A DNA stretch of 47,500 nt, taken from contig CAJBZP010000081.1 of assembly GCA_903960135.1 (NCBI GenBank), forward strand, positions 1-47,500, in the 5' to 3' direction. The position numbers and the translations under genes were made by a program. This document shows, piece by piece, positions 1 to 10,210 of this stretch. The stretch is from an uncultured Actinomycetes bacterium (GTDB lineage Bacteria > Actinomycetota > Actinomycetes > S36-B12). The number at the start of each line of letters is the position of its first letter. The first letter of the stretch is position 1. A model generated the notes under the pieces. The model did no database searches, had not been told where the DNA came from, and saw only the letters and a program-made list of their open reading frames with translations.

Positions 1-1
1 C

Positions 2-3000
2 GAATTGGCCGCGGCGGCGCCCTATGCCAACTGGCTGGATTCAGGGTTGGTGCACCTTGAAGAGCTTCCCGAGCGGGAGCACATTGTGCACACCCACGAT
101 TCGGTGGCCAGGCGTCAGCAGACATTTGGGTATTCGGATGAGGAACTGAGGCTTATTCTCGAACCGATGGCCCGTTCTGGCGCCGAACCAATTGGCTCAA
201 TGGGAACCGACACTCCAATAGCCGTGCTTTCCAATCGCCCTAGGCTGCTCTTCGACTATTTTCAGCAACTATTCGCGCAGGTAACAAATCCACCACTTGA
301 TGCGATCCGGGAGGAGATTGTCACCTCGCTTTCGAGTCATATCGGTCCGGAAGGCAATCTGCTGGAAGCGACGGCCGCTCACTGCCAGCAGGTGGTGCTT
401 CCATTCCCGGTTATTGATAACGATGAGTTGGCGAAGGTCCTGCACATCAACGCCGATGGAACGATGCCGCGGTTTGCGGGTGTCCGCATCATGGGGCTTT
501 ACCCGGTGGCCGGTGGGGGTGAGGCAATTAGCCGTCGCCTGGGTGAGATCTTCAATGAAGTCGATGCGGTGATTAGGCAGGGCAAGCGCTTCATCGTGCT
601 CTCGGATCGCGACAGTGATGCGGTCAAGGCTCCCATCCCATCGCTACTGCTCTGCGCCGCTGTTCACCATCACCTGGTGCGCACTAAGGCTCGGACAATG
701 GTGAGCATGCTCGTCGAAGCCGGTGACGTTCGTGAAGTGCATCAGGTTGCCTTACTCATCGGCTATGGGGCCGCTGCCGTCAATCCTTATCTAGCCCTTG
801 AGTCTGTTGAGGATTTATCACGGCGCGGAGCACTCGACGGGGTCAGCCCCGAGCGAGCCATGCGAAACCTGGTTAAGGCGCTAGGCAAGGGTGTGCTGAA
901 GGTAATGAGCAAAATGGGCGTCTCGACGGTTGCGTCCTATCGCGGGGCGCAGATTTTTGAGGCCATTGGAATATCACAGCAGGTGGTGGACGCGTACTTC
1001 ACCGGAACTTCATCTCGGCTGGGTGGAGTCGGCCTTGATGTGCTCGCTGCTGAGGTCGCGGCACGTCATGCGGTTGCTTATCCGCCGTCCGGTATCTCGC
1101 CGGCCCACCGAACCCTAAATGTCGGTGGTGAGTATCAATGGCGCCGCGAAGGGGAGCCGCACTTATTTGACCCCGAGACCGTCTTTCGACTTCAACACGC
1201 AACGCGCAATAAGCGTTTCGATATCTTCAAGCAGTACACCGCCGGGGTTAATGAGCAGGCGGAACGATTAATGACCTTGCGTGGGCTATTTTCGATGCGC
1301 ACCGGGATCAGGCCGCCGATTTCAATTGAGGAAGTGGAGCCGGCGAGTTCAATTATTAGGCGCTTTTCCACCGGAGCGATGTCGTACGGGTCTATCTCCG
1401 CGGAGGCGCATGAGACCTTGGCAATTGCGATGAATCGCCTTGGGGCCAAGTCCAATACCGGTGAGGGTGGTGAAGATCCCGAACGCTATGCGCCCATGCC
1501 AAATGGTGACTCGAAGCGATCGGCGATCAAGCAGGTGGCATCTGGTCGTTTCGGGGTGACAAGTGATTACCTTGTTAACAGCGACGACATTCAAATCAAG
1601 ATGGCTCAGGGGGCCAAGCCGGGCGAAGGCGGACAGTTGCCGGGGCACAAGGTGTATCCATGGATAGCGAAGACTCGCCATTCCACCCCCGGGGTTGGGT
1701 TGATTTCACCGCCGCCACACCACGACATCTATTCGATCGAGGATCTAGCGCAATTGATCCATGACTTGAAGAATGCAAATCCGCGGGCCCGTATTCATGT
1801 CAAATTAGTGGCCGAGGTAGGTGTCGGCACAGTAGCGGCCGGGGTCGCCAAGGCCCACGCTGATGTTGTTCTCATCTCGGGGCATGACGGCGGTACCGGA
1901 GCCGCGCCACTTACATCACTTAAACACGCTGGGGCGCCATGGGAGTTGGGCCTGGCGGAAGCGCAGCAAACTCTGATGTTAAACGGGCTTCGGGATCGAA
2001 TTGTTCTGCAGGCCGATGGCCAATTGAAAACTGGGCGCGATGTAGTGATTGCCGCACTACTCGGCGCGGAGGAGTTCGGTTTCGCAACGGCGCCCCTGGT
2101 GGTCATGGGCTGTGTGATGATGCGGGTTTGCCACCTCGACACTTGCCCGGTTGGTGTGGCTACCCAAAATCCGGTGCTTCGGGAGCGCTTCACGGGAGAG
2201 CCAGAGTTTGTCCAGACCTTCTTTGAGTACCTAGCCGAGGAGGTCCGCGAGTACCTGGCCGATTTGGGTTTTCGAACTTTGGCTGAAGCCGTGGGGCAAG
2301 CGGAGTTCCTCGATGTTGAAGGCGCTGTCAGGCATTGGAAGAGTGCCGGCCTCGACCTCAGCGCGATCTTGCATGTGCCATCCATGGCACCGGATGCGCC
2401 ACGTCATCAGGTGATTTCGCAAGATCACGGGTTGGATCAGGCCTTAGATGTTGAGCTGATTGCCCTCAGTGCCGCTGCCTTGGAGAATGCTGAGCCCGTG
2501 CGGGCCCGGTTGAAGATTCGAAATGTTAATCGCACGGTCGGCACGATGCTTGGGTCGGAGGTGACGCGCCGCCATGGTGGTGACGGTTTACCCGACGGAA
2601 CCATCGACTTAACGTTCGTCGGGTCCGCTGGGCAGTCCTTCGGTGCTTTTTTGCCGCGCGGTATCACCCTGCGGCTAGTCGGCGATGCAAATGACTATGT
2701 CGGCAAAGGCTTATCGGGTGGCCAAATAGTTGTGCATCCGGCGCCTGCGGCCACTTTTGCAGCCGAGGCCAACATCATCGCCGGAAACGTCATCGGTTAC
2801 GGCGCAACCAGCGGTCAGATGTACTTGCGGGGCCGGGTGGGAGAACGCTTTTGTGTTCGTAACTCCGGGGCAACGGCGGTGGTTGAAGGCGTTGGGGACC
2901 ATGCATGTGAGTACATGACCGGTGGACGGGTTGTGGTGTTGGGTAGCACCGGGCGTAACTTCGGGGCTGGGATGTCTGGCGGCGTTGCTTATGTCCTCGA

Positions 3001-3271
3001 TCTGTTCCCCGGGATGGTGAACCCGGAGATGGTGGACCTAGATCCGCTCACAACGGCGGAACTGGCCGAATTGCAATCGGTGATCCGCGACCACTCTGAC
3101 CAAACACAGTCGCAGGTGGCGCAGGGGTTGCTGGCGAATTGGTCGGCGAGCGGTGATCGATTCACCAAGATCATGCCCAAGGATCTAAAACGGGTATTGG
3201 CTTTGACCGAGCAAACACTGACCGCGGGGCTGGACCCCGAACTGCTGGTACTAGGAGCAAGTCGTGGCTGA
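2..3271 (+). CDS. gltB: Glutamate synthase (GOGAT) large subunit, 5' end cut by window edge
   Basis: Makes glutamate from 2-oxoglutarate and ammonia channelled from glutamine; partner of the GltD subunit encoded next. The frame is open from base 2, so the class II glutaminase domain and part of the linker lie upstream; about 1,090 residues remain of a family length near 1,500. Seen in order: the central domain, the FMN-binding synthase barrel (NTGEGGED near 1453-1476, [11 protein letters not shown] near 1876-1908), the 3Fe-4S cysteine cluster (C-x5-C-x4-C around 2108-2150, containing CHLDTCPVG), and the C-terminal beta-helix GXGXG domain (about 2500-3060). The stop overlaps the gltD start by 8 nt, so the two subunits are translationally coupled. 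In many actinobacteria gltBD lies beside pyk, as here. No disruption is visible in the part present. Confidence 0.97.
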   Translation, partial: ELAAAAPYANWLDSGLVHLEELPEREHIVHTHDSVARRQQTFGYSDEELRLILEPMARSGAEPIGSMGTDTPIAVLSNRPRLLFDYFQQLFAQVTNPPLDAIREEIVTSLSSHIGPEGNLLEATAAHCQQVVLPFPVIDNDELAKVLHINADGTMPRFAGVRIMGLYPVAGGGEAISRRLGEIFNEVDAVIRQGKRFIVLSDRDSDAVKAPIPSLLLCAAVHHHLVRTKARTMVSMLVEAGDVREVHQVALLIGYGAAAVNPYLALESVEDLSRRGALDGVSPERAMRNLVKALGKGVLKVMSKMGVSTVASYRGAQIFEAIGISQQVVDAYFTGTSSRLGGVGLDVLAAEVAARHAVAYPPSGISPAHRTLNVGGEYQWRREGEPHLFDPETVFRLQHATRNKRFDIFKQYTAGVNEQAERLMTLRGLFSMRTGIRPPISIEEVEPASSIIRRFSTGAMSYGSISAEAHETLAIAMNRLGAKSNTGEGGEDPERYAPMPNGDSKRSAIKQVASGRFGVTSDYLVNSDDIQIKMAQGAKPGEGGQLPGHKVYPWIAKTRHSTPGVGLISPPPHHDIYSIEDLAQLIHDLKNANPRARIHVKLVAEVGVGTVAAGVAKAHADVVLISGHDGGTGAAPLTSLKHAGAPWELGLAEAQQTLMLNGLRDRIVLQADGQLKTGRDVVIAALLGAEEFGFATAPLVVMGCVMMRVCHLDTCPVGVATQNPVLRERFTGEPEFVQTFFEYLAEEVREYLADLGFRTLAEAVGQAEFLDVEGAVRHWKSAGLDLSAILHVPSMAPDAPRHQVISQDHGLDQALDVELIALSAAALENAEPVRARLKIRNVNRTVGTMLGSEVTRRHGGDGLPDGTIDLTFVGSAGQSFGAFLPRGITLRLVGDANDYVGKGLSGGQIVVHPAPAATFAAEANIIAGNVIGYGATSGQMYLRGRVGERFCVRNSGATAVVEGVGDHACEYMTGGRVVVLGSTGRNFGAGMSGGVAYVLDLFPGMVNPEMVDLDPLTTAELAELQSVIRDHSDQTQSQVAQGLLANWSASGDRFTKIMPKDLKRVLALTEQTLTAGLDPELLVLGASRG

Positions 3272-4718
3272 TCCGAAGGGGTTCCTAAATACCGAACGCG
3301 AACTGCCGGTGCGCCGGCCGGTTGATATTCGGTTGCAGGATTGGCGTGAGGTGTACCTAGAGTTCGGGGCGGACCGGCTCGAGAAGCAAGCTGGGCGATG
3401 CATGGACTGCGGTATCCCGTTCTGTCATAACGGTTGCCCCCTCGGCAATTTGATTCCCGAGTGGAATGACCTCGTGTGGCGCGGGGATTGGCAGGTGGCC
3501 AGCGAGCGATTGCACGCTACTAATAATTTCCCGGAATTCACCGGGCGTCTTTGCCCCGCCCCGTGTGAGACTGCATGTGTACTCGGGATTAATGCGGAAC
3601 CGGTGACCATCAAGCAGGTAGAAGTTTCGATTATCGACAAGGCTTGGGAGCAGGGTTGGGTGACCCCGCAACCACCCGAACGCCTATCCGGCAAGACGGT
3701 TGCGGTCATCGGGTCCGGGCCGGCCGGCTTAGCTGCGGCGCAGCAATTAGCCCGGGCTGGGCACACGGTCGCGGTTTATGAGCGGGCCGACCGCATCGGC
3801 GGGCTACTTCGCTATGGCATCCCGGAGTTCAAGATGGAAAAGCACCACCTGGACCGGCGATTGGATCAACTTGTTGCTGAAGGGGTCAAGTTCCGTGCTG
3901 GGGTTGAAGTCGGCACTGATATCACCGGCGAGGATCTACGCCGGCGCTACGACGCGGTGGTATTGGCAATTGGTGCTACCAAGTGGCGTGACCTTCCGAT
4001 TCCCGGCCGCGAATTGCGCGGGGTATATCAGGCAATGGAAGTATTGCCGCTGGCCAATCGCGTGCAAGTTGGTGAGCTAGGGCGGTCACCCCTTGATGTG
4101 AGCGGCAAGCAGGTGGTGATTATTGGCGGTGGCGACACCGGTGCTGATTGCCTTGGTACCGCGCACCGCCAAGGCGCGGCGTCGGTTACGCAGTTGGAGA
4201 TCTTGCCGGTGCCGCCGGCCAGTCGCCCGGGTACTCAACCGTGGCCGACCTACCCCATGACTTACCGCACGACAAGTGCCCATGAGGAAGGTGGTGAGCG
4301 GATTTTCGCGGTTTCGACCGAAGCATTTGTTGATGACGGTAACGGCAACTTAGCCGCACTTCGTATCGTCGACGTGGAGCCACATGATGGCGGTTTTCGT
4401 CCACTCGCTGGCTCGAGTCGTGAACTGCCGGCGCAGGTGGCGCTATTGGCCCTCGGTTTCAGCGGCCCAGAGCCCGGCTCGGTCGTGGCGCAGCTGGGTC
4501 TGGGCATAGATGATCGTGGGCTGATAGCGCGATATCCGGATTACCGGACCGACGCAGCGGGGGTTTATGTCTGTGGTGATGCCGGTCGGGGACAGTCACT
4601 GATTGTCTGGGCGATTGCTGAAGGCCGGGCGGCGGCCGCGTCGGTGGATATCTACCTAAGCGGCAGCACCAACTTACCGGCGCCGATTTTAGCGACGGCG
4701 CGGCCGCTCGTGGTATGA
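3264..4718 (+). CDS. gltD: Glutamate synthase small subunit (NADPH-dependent)
   Basis: Transfers electrons from NAD(P)H through FAD and iron-sulfur clusters to GltB. The 484-residue protein starts at a GTG inside the end of gltB, preceded by AGGAG. The N-terminal 4Fe-4S domain has cysteines at about 46, 49, 54 and 58 ([14 protein letters not shown]) and at 97, 101 and 105 (CPAPCETAC). An FAD dinucleotide fold follows (VIGSGPAG at 148-155), and a second one for NADPH near 284-296 ([12 protein letters not shown]). The C-terminal FAD-contact motif ([12 protein letters not shown]) is present. Length and motifs are normal for the family. A 35-bp gap with a promoter-like hexamer separates it from pyk. 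Confidence 0.97.
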   Translation: MADPKGFLNTERELPVRRPVDIRLQDWREVYLEFGADRLEKQAGRCMDCGIPFCHNGCPLGNLIPEWNDLVWRGDWQVASERLHATNNFPEFTGRLCPAPCETACVLGINAEPVTIKQVEVSIIDKAWEQGWVTPQPPERLSGKTVAVIGSGPAGLAAAQQLARAGHTVAVYERADRIGGLLRYGIPEFKMEKHHLDRRLDQLVAEGVKFRAGVEVGTDITGEDLRRRYDAVVLAIGATKWRDLPIPGRELRGVYQAMEVLPLANRVQVGELGRSPLDVSGKQVVIIGGGDTGADCLGTAHRQGAASVTQLEILPVPPASRPGTQPWPTYPMTYRTTSAHEEGGERIFAVSTEAFVDDGNGNLAALRIVDVEPHDGGFRPLAGSSRELPAQVALLALGFSGPEPGSVVAQLGLGIDDRGLIARYPDYRTDAAGVYVCGDAGRGQSLIVWAIAEGRAAAASVDIYLSGSTNLPAPILATARPLVV

Positions 4719-4740
4719 CAGCGCTTACAAGTAGTTGGGA

Positions 4741-4746
4741 TAGACT
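4741..4746 (+). promoter_or_regulatory. -10 hexamer of pyk, leaderless type
   Basis: TAGACT (matches TANNNT) ends 7 nt before the pyk ATG, so transcription would begin at or next to the start codon. No Shine-Dalgarno lies in the same interval. No clear -35 box is visible at 16-18 bp upstream. Confidence 0.5.
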
Positions 4747-4753
4747 CTAGTTC

Positions 4754-6178
4754 ATGCGTCGCGCGAAAATTGTTGTCACCTTGGGGCCGGCCACTTCGTC
4801 TATCGACAGTATTCGGGATCTAATTGCCGCCGGCATGGATGTAGCGCGGTTTAACCTGTCGCATGGCACCCATGAGGATCATGCGAAGGCATACGCCTCG
4901 GTGCGTCAGGGGGCCGATGAGGCCGGTCGGGGTGTTGGGATTCTCGTCGATCTGCAGGGGCCGAAAATCCGCCTCGGTCGCTTCGCCGCCGGCCCGGTGC
5001 TACTTGAAGTCGGGGCCGAGTTCATCGTTACTACCGAAGATGTCCCGGGCGATGCGTCAATGGTGTCGACGACCTATGCGGGCCTGCCCGACGACGTGCA
5101 CCCAGGCCATCGAGTATTAGTAGATGACGGTCGAATTACCTTGGAAGTTACCGCCATTGATGGGCCGCGGGTGGTTACTCGGGTAATCGAAGGCGGCCGA
5201 GTCTCGGATAACAAGGGCTTCAATTTACCCGGTGTCGCCGTGAGTGTGCCGGCGATGTCCGAAAAAGACATTGACGACTTACGGTGGGCTCTTCGCATTG
5301 GGGCCGACATGATCGCCCTGTCATTCGTGCGGTCGGCTGCCGATATCAAGGATGTACATCGCATCATGGACGAGGAGGGTGTGCACCTGCCGGTCCTGGC
5401 CAAGGTGGAAAAACCGCAGGCGGTTGATAATCTCGAGGAGATTGTCGAAGCTTTCGACGGGGTGATGGTGGCACGTGGTGATCTTGGCGTTGAATTGCCA
5501 CTTGAAGCGGTGCCGCTGGTCCAAAAGCGAGCCATCCAACTATGCCGTGAGGTATCAAAGCCGGTAATCGTTGCGACCCAGATGCTGGATTCGATGATCA
5601 CGGCGACGCGGCCCACCCGCGCAGAGGTCAGCGATGTCGCGAATGCGGTGCTGGATGGCACCGACGCCTTGATGCTGTCCGGGGAGACCAGCGTCGGCGC
5701 GCACCCCAGGTTGGTCGTTGAAACGATGTCGCGAATTATCGAGCATGTCGAACGCGAGGCGCTGGCCTCGCTGCCACCACTTGTTGACGATCGACGAGGT
5801 TCTACGGCGCGTGCATTGACCCATGCGGCGGTAGGGGTCGCCGACGAGATCGAGGCCACCCACTTGATCGCGTTCACCGAGACCGGGCTTTCGGCACGCC
5901 TAATCGCGCGCTGGCGAAATCAGACGCCACTGCTTGCCTTCACGCCCAATTCCCGGGTCCGCAGTCAACTGTCCTTGGTCTGGGGGGTCGAGACTTTTTT
6001 GGTGGCCGGCGTGACCCATACCGATGACATGGTGGACCAGGTGGATCAGGCGCTCCTTGACATCGGCCGCGCGTCCAATGGTGACCGAGTAGTGATTGTG
6101 GCCGGCGTGCCACCGGGGATCCCGGGCACGACTAACGGCATGCGAGTGCACAAGATTGGCTCTGGCCCGCGCGGCTGA
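4754..6178 (+). CDS. pyk: Pyruvate kinase
   Basis: Converts phosphoenolpyruvate and ADP to pyruvate and ATP, the last step of glycolysis. The 474-residue length is typical of bacterial enzymes. Family landmarks are the N-terminal ARFNLSHG (31-38), the active-site signature near 220-235 (LAKVEKPQAVDN followed by GVMVARGDLGVEL), KPVIVATQML near 269, and the substrate-site stretch with TRAEVSDVANAVLDGTDA near 285-302 followed by SGETS. A C-terminal allosteric domain is present from about 345. It seems to be transcribed from its own leaderless promoter rather than with gltD. pyrR follows 86 bp later behind a regulatory leader. Confidence 0.97.
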   Translation: MRRAKIVVTLGPATSSIDSIRDLIAAGMDVARFNLSHGTHEDHAKAYASVRQGADEAGRGVGILVDLQGPKIRLGRFAAGPVLLEVGAEFIVTTEDVPGDASMVSTTYAGLPDDVHPGHRVLVDDGRITLEVTAIDGPRVVTRVIEGGRVSDNKGFNLPGVAVSVPAMSEKDIDDLRWALRIGADMIALSFVRSAADIKDVHRIMDEEGVHLPVLAKVEKPQAVDNLEEIVEAFDGVMVARGDLGVELPLEAVPLVQKRAIQLCREVSKPVIVATQMLDSMITATRPTRAEVSDVANAVLDGTDALMLSGETSVGAHPRLVVETMSRIIEHVEREALASLPPLVDDRRGSTARALTHAAVGVADEIEATHLIAFTETGLSARLIARWRNQTPLLAFTPNSRVRSQLSLVWGVETFLVAGVTHTDDMVDQVDQALLDIGRASNGDRVVIVAGVPPGIPGTTNGMRVHKIGSGPRG

Positions 6179-6200
6179 GCCAACCCAACGGCACCTGCGA

Positions 6201-6206
6201 TATGGT
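6201..6206 (+). promoter_or_regulatory. Candidate -10 of the pyrR-led pyrimidine operon
   Basis: TATGGT fits TANNNT and would start a transcript near 6213, about 50 nt before pyrR, so the RNA would carry the PyrR-binding loop just downstream. No convincing -35 element is seen, so the exact position is tentative. Confidence 0.35.
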
Positions 6207-6221
6207 GGGGGAGTTAGACGT

Positions 6222-6252
6222 CCTTTAAGTCCGTCCGGTGAGACGGGGAAGG
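6222..6252 (+). promoter_or_regulatory. PyrR-binding loop in the pyrR mRNA leader
   Basis: The RNA folds as lower stem CCUU/AAGG (6222-6225 with 6249-6252), an asymmetric internal bulge, upper stem CCGUC/GACGG (6231-6235 with 6242-6246) and hexaloop CGGUGA (6236-6241). This matches the known PyrR-binding loop, whose hexaloop consensus is CNGNGA closed by a short stem with a bulge below. The 3' side of the lower stem is part of the AAGGGGG Shine-Dalgarno (6249-6255) of pyrR. UMP-bound PyrR holding this loop would therefore hide the ribosome site, giving translational repression as described for Mycobacterium smegmatis, rather than transcription termination. Confidence 0.8.
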
Positions 6253-6264
6253 GGGTCCATTTTT

Positions 6265-6825
6265 ATGGATTCGGGGTCTACTGACCCGACCCGCTCGGTG
6301 GTACTCGATGCCGGCGATATTGGGCGGGCGATCAGGCGTATTGCCCATGAGATTGTTGAACGCAACAAGGGTGCGGCCGATCTGATTTTATTAGGGATAC
6401 CGACCCGGGGAGTTTTCCTCGCCAATCGCGTTGCTGCGGCCATTGCGCAAATTGACGGCGATGGGGTAGCAGTCGGCGCCCTTGATATCACGCTGTACCG
6501 CGATGATCTGCGGCTGCGACCGGCCCGGCCCCTTGAATCGACCGCCATCCCAGCAGGCGGCATCGACGATAAAGTTGTAGTGCTGGTCGACGATGTGCTT
6601 TTTTCGGGACGGACGGTGCGGGCGGCTCTGGATGCGCTAAATGACATCGGGCGGCCGCGTGGTGTGCAGCTGGCCGCCCTAGTCGACAGGGGGCACCGGC
6701 AACTACCGATCCGGGCCGATTTTGTCGGCAAGAACCTACCGACCGCCCTTGCCGAACAGGTGCGGGTGCGCCTGATAGAACTTGATGACATCGATGAGGT
6801 CACCATCGAAGGCGGTGCAGGTTAG
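6265..6825 (+). CDS. pyrR: Pyrimidine operon regulator PyrR / uracil phosphoribosyltransferase
   Basis: Binds pyr mRNA when UMP is high and in many species also makes UMP from uracil and PRPP. The 186-residue protein carries the phosphoribosyltransferase PRPP loop [17 protein letters not shown] near residues 104-120 and the family region GIPTRG near the N terminus. The ATG at 6265 is preferred over a GTG at 6238 because the latter lies inside the PyrR-binding loop and upstream of the only Shine-Dalgarno. Its TAG is directly followed by the pyrB ATG, so it heads the pyrimidine operon and probably controls its own translation and, by coupling, that of pyrB. Confidence 0.95.
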   Translation: MDSGSTDPTRSVVLDAGDIGRAIRRIAHEIVERNKGAADLILLGIPTRGVFLANRVAAAIAQIDGDGVAVGALDITLYRDDLRLRPARPLESTAIPAGGIDDKVVVLVDDVLFSGRTVRAALDALNDIGRPRGVQLAALVDRGHRQLPIRADFVGKNLPTALAEQVRVRLIELDDIDEVTIEGGAG

Positions 6826-7776
6826 ATGCGGCACCTACTCTCTGCCGGCGACCTGGATTTACCTGAAGCCTGCTTGATCTTGGACACCGCGGCGCAGCTC
6901 GCATCGGTAACCGATCGTTCAGTTAAGAAACTGCCCACGCTGCGGGGCCGGACCGTCGTCAATTTGTTCTTCGAGGATTCAACCCGTACTCGGATCTCAT
7001 TTGAAATTGCGGCTAAGAGGCTCTCCGCGGATGTCATTAACTTCGCCGCAAAGGGATCGAGTGTCTCCAAGGGTGAAAGCCTTAAAGACACCGCGCTCAC
7101 CTTGGAGGCGATGGGTGCCGATGCGGTGGTGATCAGGCATAGTGCCTCCGGAGCGCCGCATCGCCTTGCGACAGCCGGCTGGATCCAAGGCAGTGTTGTT
7201 AACGCCGGTGACGGTACCCATGAGCATCCAACGCAGGCCCTTCTTGATGCATTCACCCTTCGACACCACTTGCGCGCGGGCACCGGCGATTTAGCCGGGC
7301 TACGGGTGGCGATTGTCGGGGATATCTTGCATAGTCGGGTCGCTAGGTCCAATGTCCTGTTGCTTCGCACCCTCGGCGCACAGGTAACGGTTATTGCGCC
7401 GCCGACCCTGCTTCCATACGGCGTCAATGATTGGCCCTGCGCGGTGAGCTACGACCTTGACGACGTACTTCCGCATGCTGATGCAGTGATGATGCTGCGC
7501 GTGCAAACCGAGCGCATGCAGGCCGCCTATTTCCCATCGGTTAACGAATACAGCCGTCGGTATGGGCTGGATATGCGCAGACTCAACCTGCTGCCACCAA
7601 CCGCGATTGTCCTGCACCCAGGCCCGATGAATCGGGGCATGGAAATCTCAGCTGATGTTGCCGACAGCTCCCGGGCCGTGATGGTCGAGCAAGTCGCCAA
7701 TGGTGTGAGTATCCGCATGGCCGTGCTTTATCTACTGCTCGGTGGCATGGCTGACGAGGATCGAAGGGATCAGTAA
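6826..7776 (+). CDS. pyrB: Aspartate carbamoyltransferase catalytic subunit
   Basis: Joins carbamoyl phosphate and aspartate to carbamoyl aspartate, the committed step of pyrimidine synthesis. The 316-residue protein has the carbamoyl-phosphate-binding STRTR (52-56), HPTQ near 134 and the C-terminal aspartate-loop region HPGPMNRG near 264. No pyrI regulatory subunit is nearby, as usual for actinobacteria. The ATG touches the pyrR stop codon and the pyrB stop shares its last base with the pyrC start (TAATG), so all three are translationally coupled. Confidence 0.97.
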   Translation: MRHLLSAGDLDLPEACLILDTAAQLASVTDRSVKKLPTLRGRTVVNLFFEDSTRTRISFEIAAKRLSADVINFAAKGSSVSKGESLKDTALTLEAMGADAVVIRHSASGAPHRLATAGWIQGSVVNAGDGTHEHPTQALLDAFTLRHHLRAGTGDLAGLRVAIVGDILHSRVARSNVLLLRTLGAQVTVIAPPTLLPYGVNDWPCAVSYDLDDVLPHADAVMMLRVQTERMQAAYFPSVNEYSRRYGLDMRRLNLLPPTAIVLHPGPMNRGMEISADVADSSRAVMVEQVANGVSIRMAVLYLLLGGMADEDRRDQ

Positions 7777-9068
7777 TGACGAATAAGAGTACGGTGCTTC
7801 GCGGGGTACGCCCATACGGTGCGGACCCGGTTGACATCATCGTCCGAGCCGGCGTCATCGCCGAAATCGTGAAGGCTGGCACTGGCAGCGGTCAGGTAGT
7901 CGAAGCCGACGACCTAATAGCGCTGCCCGGGTTCGTTGACCTGCACACTCACCTACGCGAACCCGGGCGCGAGGATGCCGAAACAATTGATACCGGGTCC
8001 CGGGCGGCGGCACTAGGTGGTTTCACCGCGGTCTTCGCCATGGCGAATACCTCGCCGGTCGCCGACACCGCCGGGGTAGTCGAACAGGTTTGGCATCTGG
8101 GGCAGGCCACCGGTTTGGTTGATGTGTACCCGGTCGGGGCGGTAACGGTTGGTCTAGGCGGGGAGCAATTGGCTGAGCTTGGTGCCATGGCGACTTCGCC
8201 GGCGCAGGTTCGGGTATTTAGTGACGATGGTAAATGTGTTCATGATGCCGCGATCATGCGTAGGGCGCTTGAATACGTGAAGGCGTTCGATGGAGTCATC
8301 GCGCAACACGCCCAAGAGCCAAGGCTGACAGTGGATGCGCAGATGAATGAAGGCTTATTGTCGGGGCAGCTCGGGCTGACCGGCTGGCCCGGTGTTGCCG
8401 AGGAGTCAATTGTGGCGCGCGATGTGCTGCTTGCCGAGCATGTCGATTCTCGATTGCATGTGTGTCATGTCTCCACCGCTGGCTCAGTCGAGGTAATTAG
8501 GTGGGCGAAATCCCGTGGTATCAAGGTCACAGCCGAAGTCACTCCGCATCACCTATTGCTGACCGAAGACTTAGTCGCTACCTATGATCCCGTGTACAAA
8601 GTGAATCCACCGCTTAGAACCAGTGCCGATATTGCAGCGTTACGAGCCGCACTGGCAGACGGCACGATTGACGCAATCGCCACCGATCACGCACCACATC
8701 CGCACGAAGACAAAGACTGCGAATGGGCTGCGGCCGCATTCGGGATGCTTGGCTTGCAGACCGCATTTAGTATCGCGATGTTGACCATGGTTAATTCCGG
8801 GTTATTGGATTGGCACACCCTTGCTGATCGCCTGTCCGTGCGCCCGGCCCGCATCGGTCATGCCAATGGCCACGGCCAGGATTTGCTGGTGGGGGCGCCG
8901 GCGAATATCGCGGTGGTGGACCCATCGGCCTCTTGGGTCGTCGAGCCGGCAACTTTTGCCTCAAAAAGTCGAAACAGCCCGTATGCGGGTATGACTTTGC
9001 CGGGCCGGGTCGTGCACGTTCTCAAGGCGGGTAAGGCGAGTGTCCTCGGTGGTGACCTAACTTGTTGA
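7776..9068 (+). CDS. pyrC: Dihydroorotase
   Basis: Cyclises carbamoyl aspartate to dihydroorotate. The 430-residue amidohydrolase shows the metal-binding HTHLREPG (H57, H59), further metal ligands in HVCHVST (near 228-234) and the catalytic Asp304 in [14 protein letters not shown]. Length and sequence fit the larger class I type of dihydroorotase found beside pyrB in Gram-positive bacteria. In M. tuberculosis a membrane-protein gene follows pyrC; here carA follows immediately with overlapping reading frames. Confidence 0.97.
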   Translation: MTNKSTVLRGVRPYGADPVDIIVRAGVIAEIVKAGTGSGQVVEADDLIALPGFVDLHTHLREPGREDAETIDTGSRAAALGGFTAVFAMANTSPVADTAGVVEQVWHLGQATGLVDVYPVGAVTVGLGGEQLAELGAMATSPAQVRVFSDDGKCVHDAAIMRRALEYVKAFDGVIAQHAQEPRLTVDAQMNEGLLSGQLGLTGWPGVAEESIVARDVLLAEHVDSRLHVCHVSTAGSVEVIRWAKSRGIKVTAEVTPHHLLLTEDLVATYDPVYKVNPPLRTSADIAALRAALADGTIDAIATDHAPHPHEDKDCEWAAAAFGMLGLQTAFSIAMLTMVNSGLLDWHTLADRLSVRPARIGHANGHGQDLLVGAPANIAVVDPSASWVVEPATFASKSRNSPYAGMTLPGRVVHVLKAGKASVLGGDLTC

Positions 9069-10210
9069 AAAGCGCAGTTGGTGGGCCAATCTCACGTGAG
9101 CCCGCGGTCTTAGTTCTAGAAGATGGTCAGGTGGCCCGCGGGCAAAGCTATGGCGCAACGGGTACGGCTTTTGGTGAGGCCGTCTTCAACACCGGCATGA
9201 CCGGGTATCAGGAGACATTGACCGATCCGTCGTACCGCCGCCAGATAGTGATAATGACCGCGCCGCATATCGGCAACACCGGGGTCAACGATGAAGATGG
9301 CGAGTCCGCGCGTATTTGGGTGGCCGGTTACGTAGTCCGCGATCCTTCTCGGGTTTCCTCTAATTGGCGTGCTCAGCGCGGACTCGAGGATGACCTGCGC
9401 GATCAAGGCATAGTTGGAATTTGTGGGGTGGACACCCGCGCGCTCACCCGGCACCTGCGCGAACGCGGTGCCATGCGCGCCGGGATCTTCACCGGTGCTG
9501 AGGCGCACCTAGCGACGACGCAGCTGCTTGCCCAGGTGCAGGCCAGCCCGGTAATGACCGGCGCGAACCTGACCGGCGAGGTGAGCACGAGCAAGGCCTA
9601 CCAGGTGCCGGCCATCGGCAGCCGCGAATTAACGGTGGTTGCCGTTGATCTTGGTATCAAGACGATGACCCCGCACCGGCTCGCCGAGCGCGGAATTGAG
9701 GTGCGGGTGGTCCCATCGACTATTACCGCGACGGAGATCCTCGCCCTAAATCCCGACGGCGTCTTCTTCTCGAACGGCCCGGGCGACCCGGCAACGGCCG
9801 ATAGTGCAGTTGCGATGATGACGGCGGTGCTGACAGCGCGGATACCAGTTTTTGGTATCTGTTTCGGTAATCAAATCCTAGGTCGGGCCCTCGGGCTGGA
9901 AACCTACAAATTACGCTACGGCCATCGCGGTATTAACTCGCCAGTTCAGGATTTGCGCACCGGTCGAGTGAGCGTAACCGCGCACAACCATGGGTTCGCC
10001 GTGGCAGCCCCGCGCGGTGGGCCATTCCAGACGCCGTTCGGGTCCGCCGAAGTAAGCCATATCTGCCTTAATGACGATGTTGTCGAAGGCTTGCGCTGCC
10101 TTGAGGTGCCGGCTTTTAGTGTTCAGTACCACCCGGAGGCGGCCGCCGGCCCCCATGATGCCGCCGGGCTATTCGACGAGTTCGTCGAACTGATGAAAGC
10201 GGGTCGGTAA
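9065..10210 (+). CDS. carA: Carbamoyl-phosphate synthase small (glutaminase) subunit
   Basis: Hydrolyses glutamine and passes ammonia to CarB for carbamoyl phosphate, which feeds both pyrimidines and arginine. The protein has the N-terminal CPSase small-chain domain ([18 protein letters not shown] near 31-48) and a class I glutaminase domain with Cys near 266 (GICFGNQ) and the His-x-Glu pair near 356-358 (YHPEA). No ATG or GTG is available; the start must be TTG at 9065 (TTGA overlap with the pyrC stop) or the TTG one codon earlier. The 9065 choice gives 381 residues, a normal length. Confidence 0.95.
   Translation: MKSAVGGPISREPAVLVLEDGQVARGQSYGATGTAFGEAVFNTGMTGYQETLTDPSYRRQIVIMTAPHIGNTGVNDEDGESARIWVAGYVVRDPSRVSSNWRAQRGLEDDLRDQGIVGICGVDTRALTRHLRERGAMRAGIFTGAEAHLATTQLLAQVQASPVMTGANLTGEVSTSKAYQVPAIGSRELTVVAVDLGIKTMTPHRLAERGIEVRVVPSTITATEILALNPDGVFFSNGPGDPATADSAVAMMTAVLTARIPVFGICFGNQILGRALGLETYKLRYGHRGINSPVQDLRTGRVSVTAHNHGFAVAAPRGGPFQTPFGSAEVSHICLNDDVVEGLRCLEVPAFSVQYHPEAAAGPHDAAGLFDEFVELMKAGR

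Noticed and set aside
5074-5877. Long reverse-strand open frame of 267 codons inside pyk
   Set aside because: It lies wholly within a clearly conserved gene, is Ser/Arg/Thr-rich and has no recognisable motif; a shadow of GC-rich codon usage.
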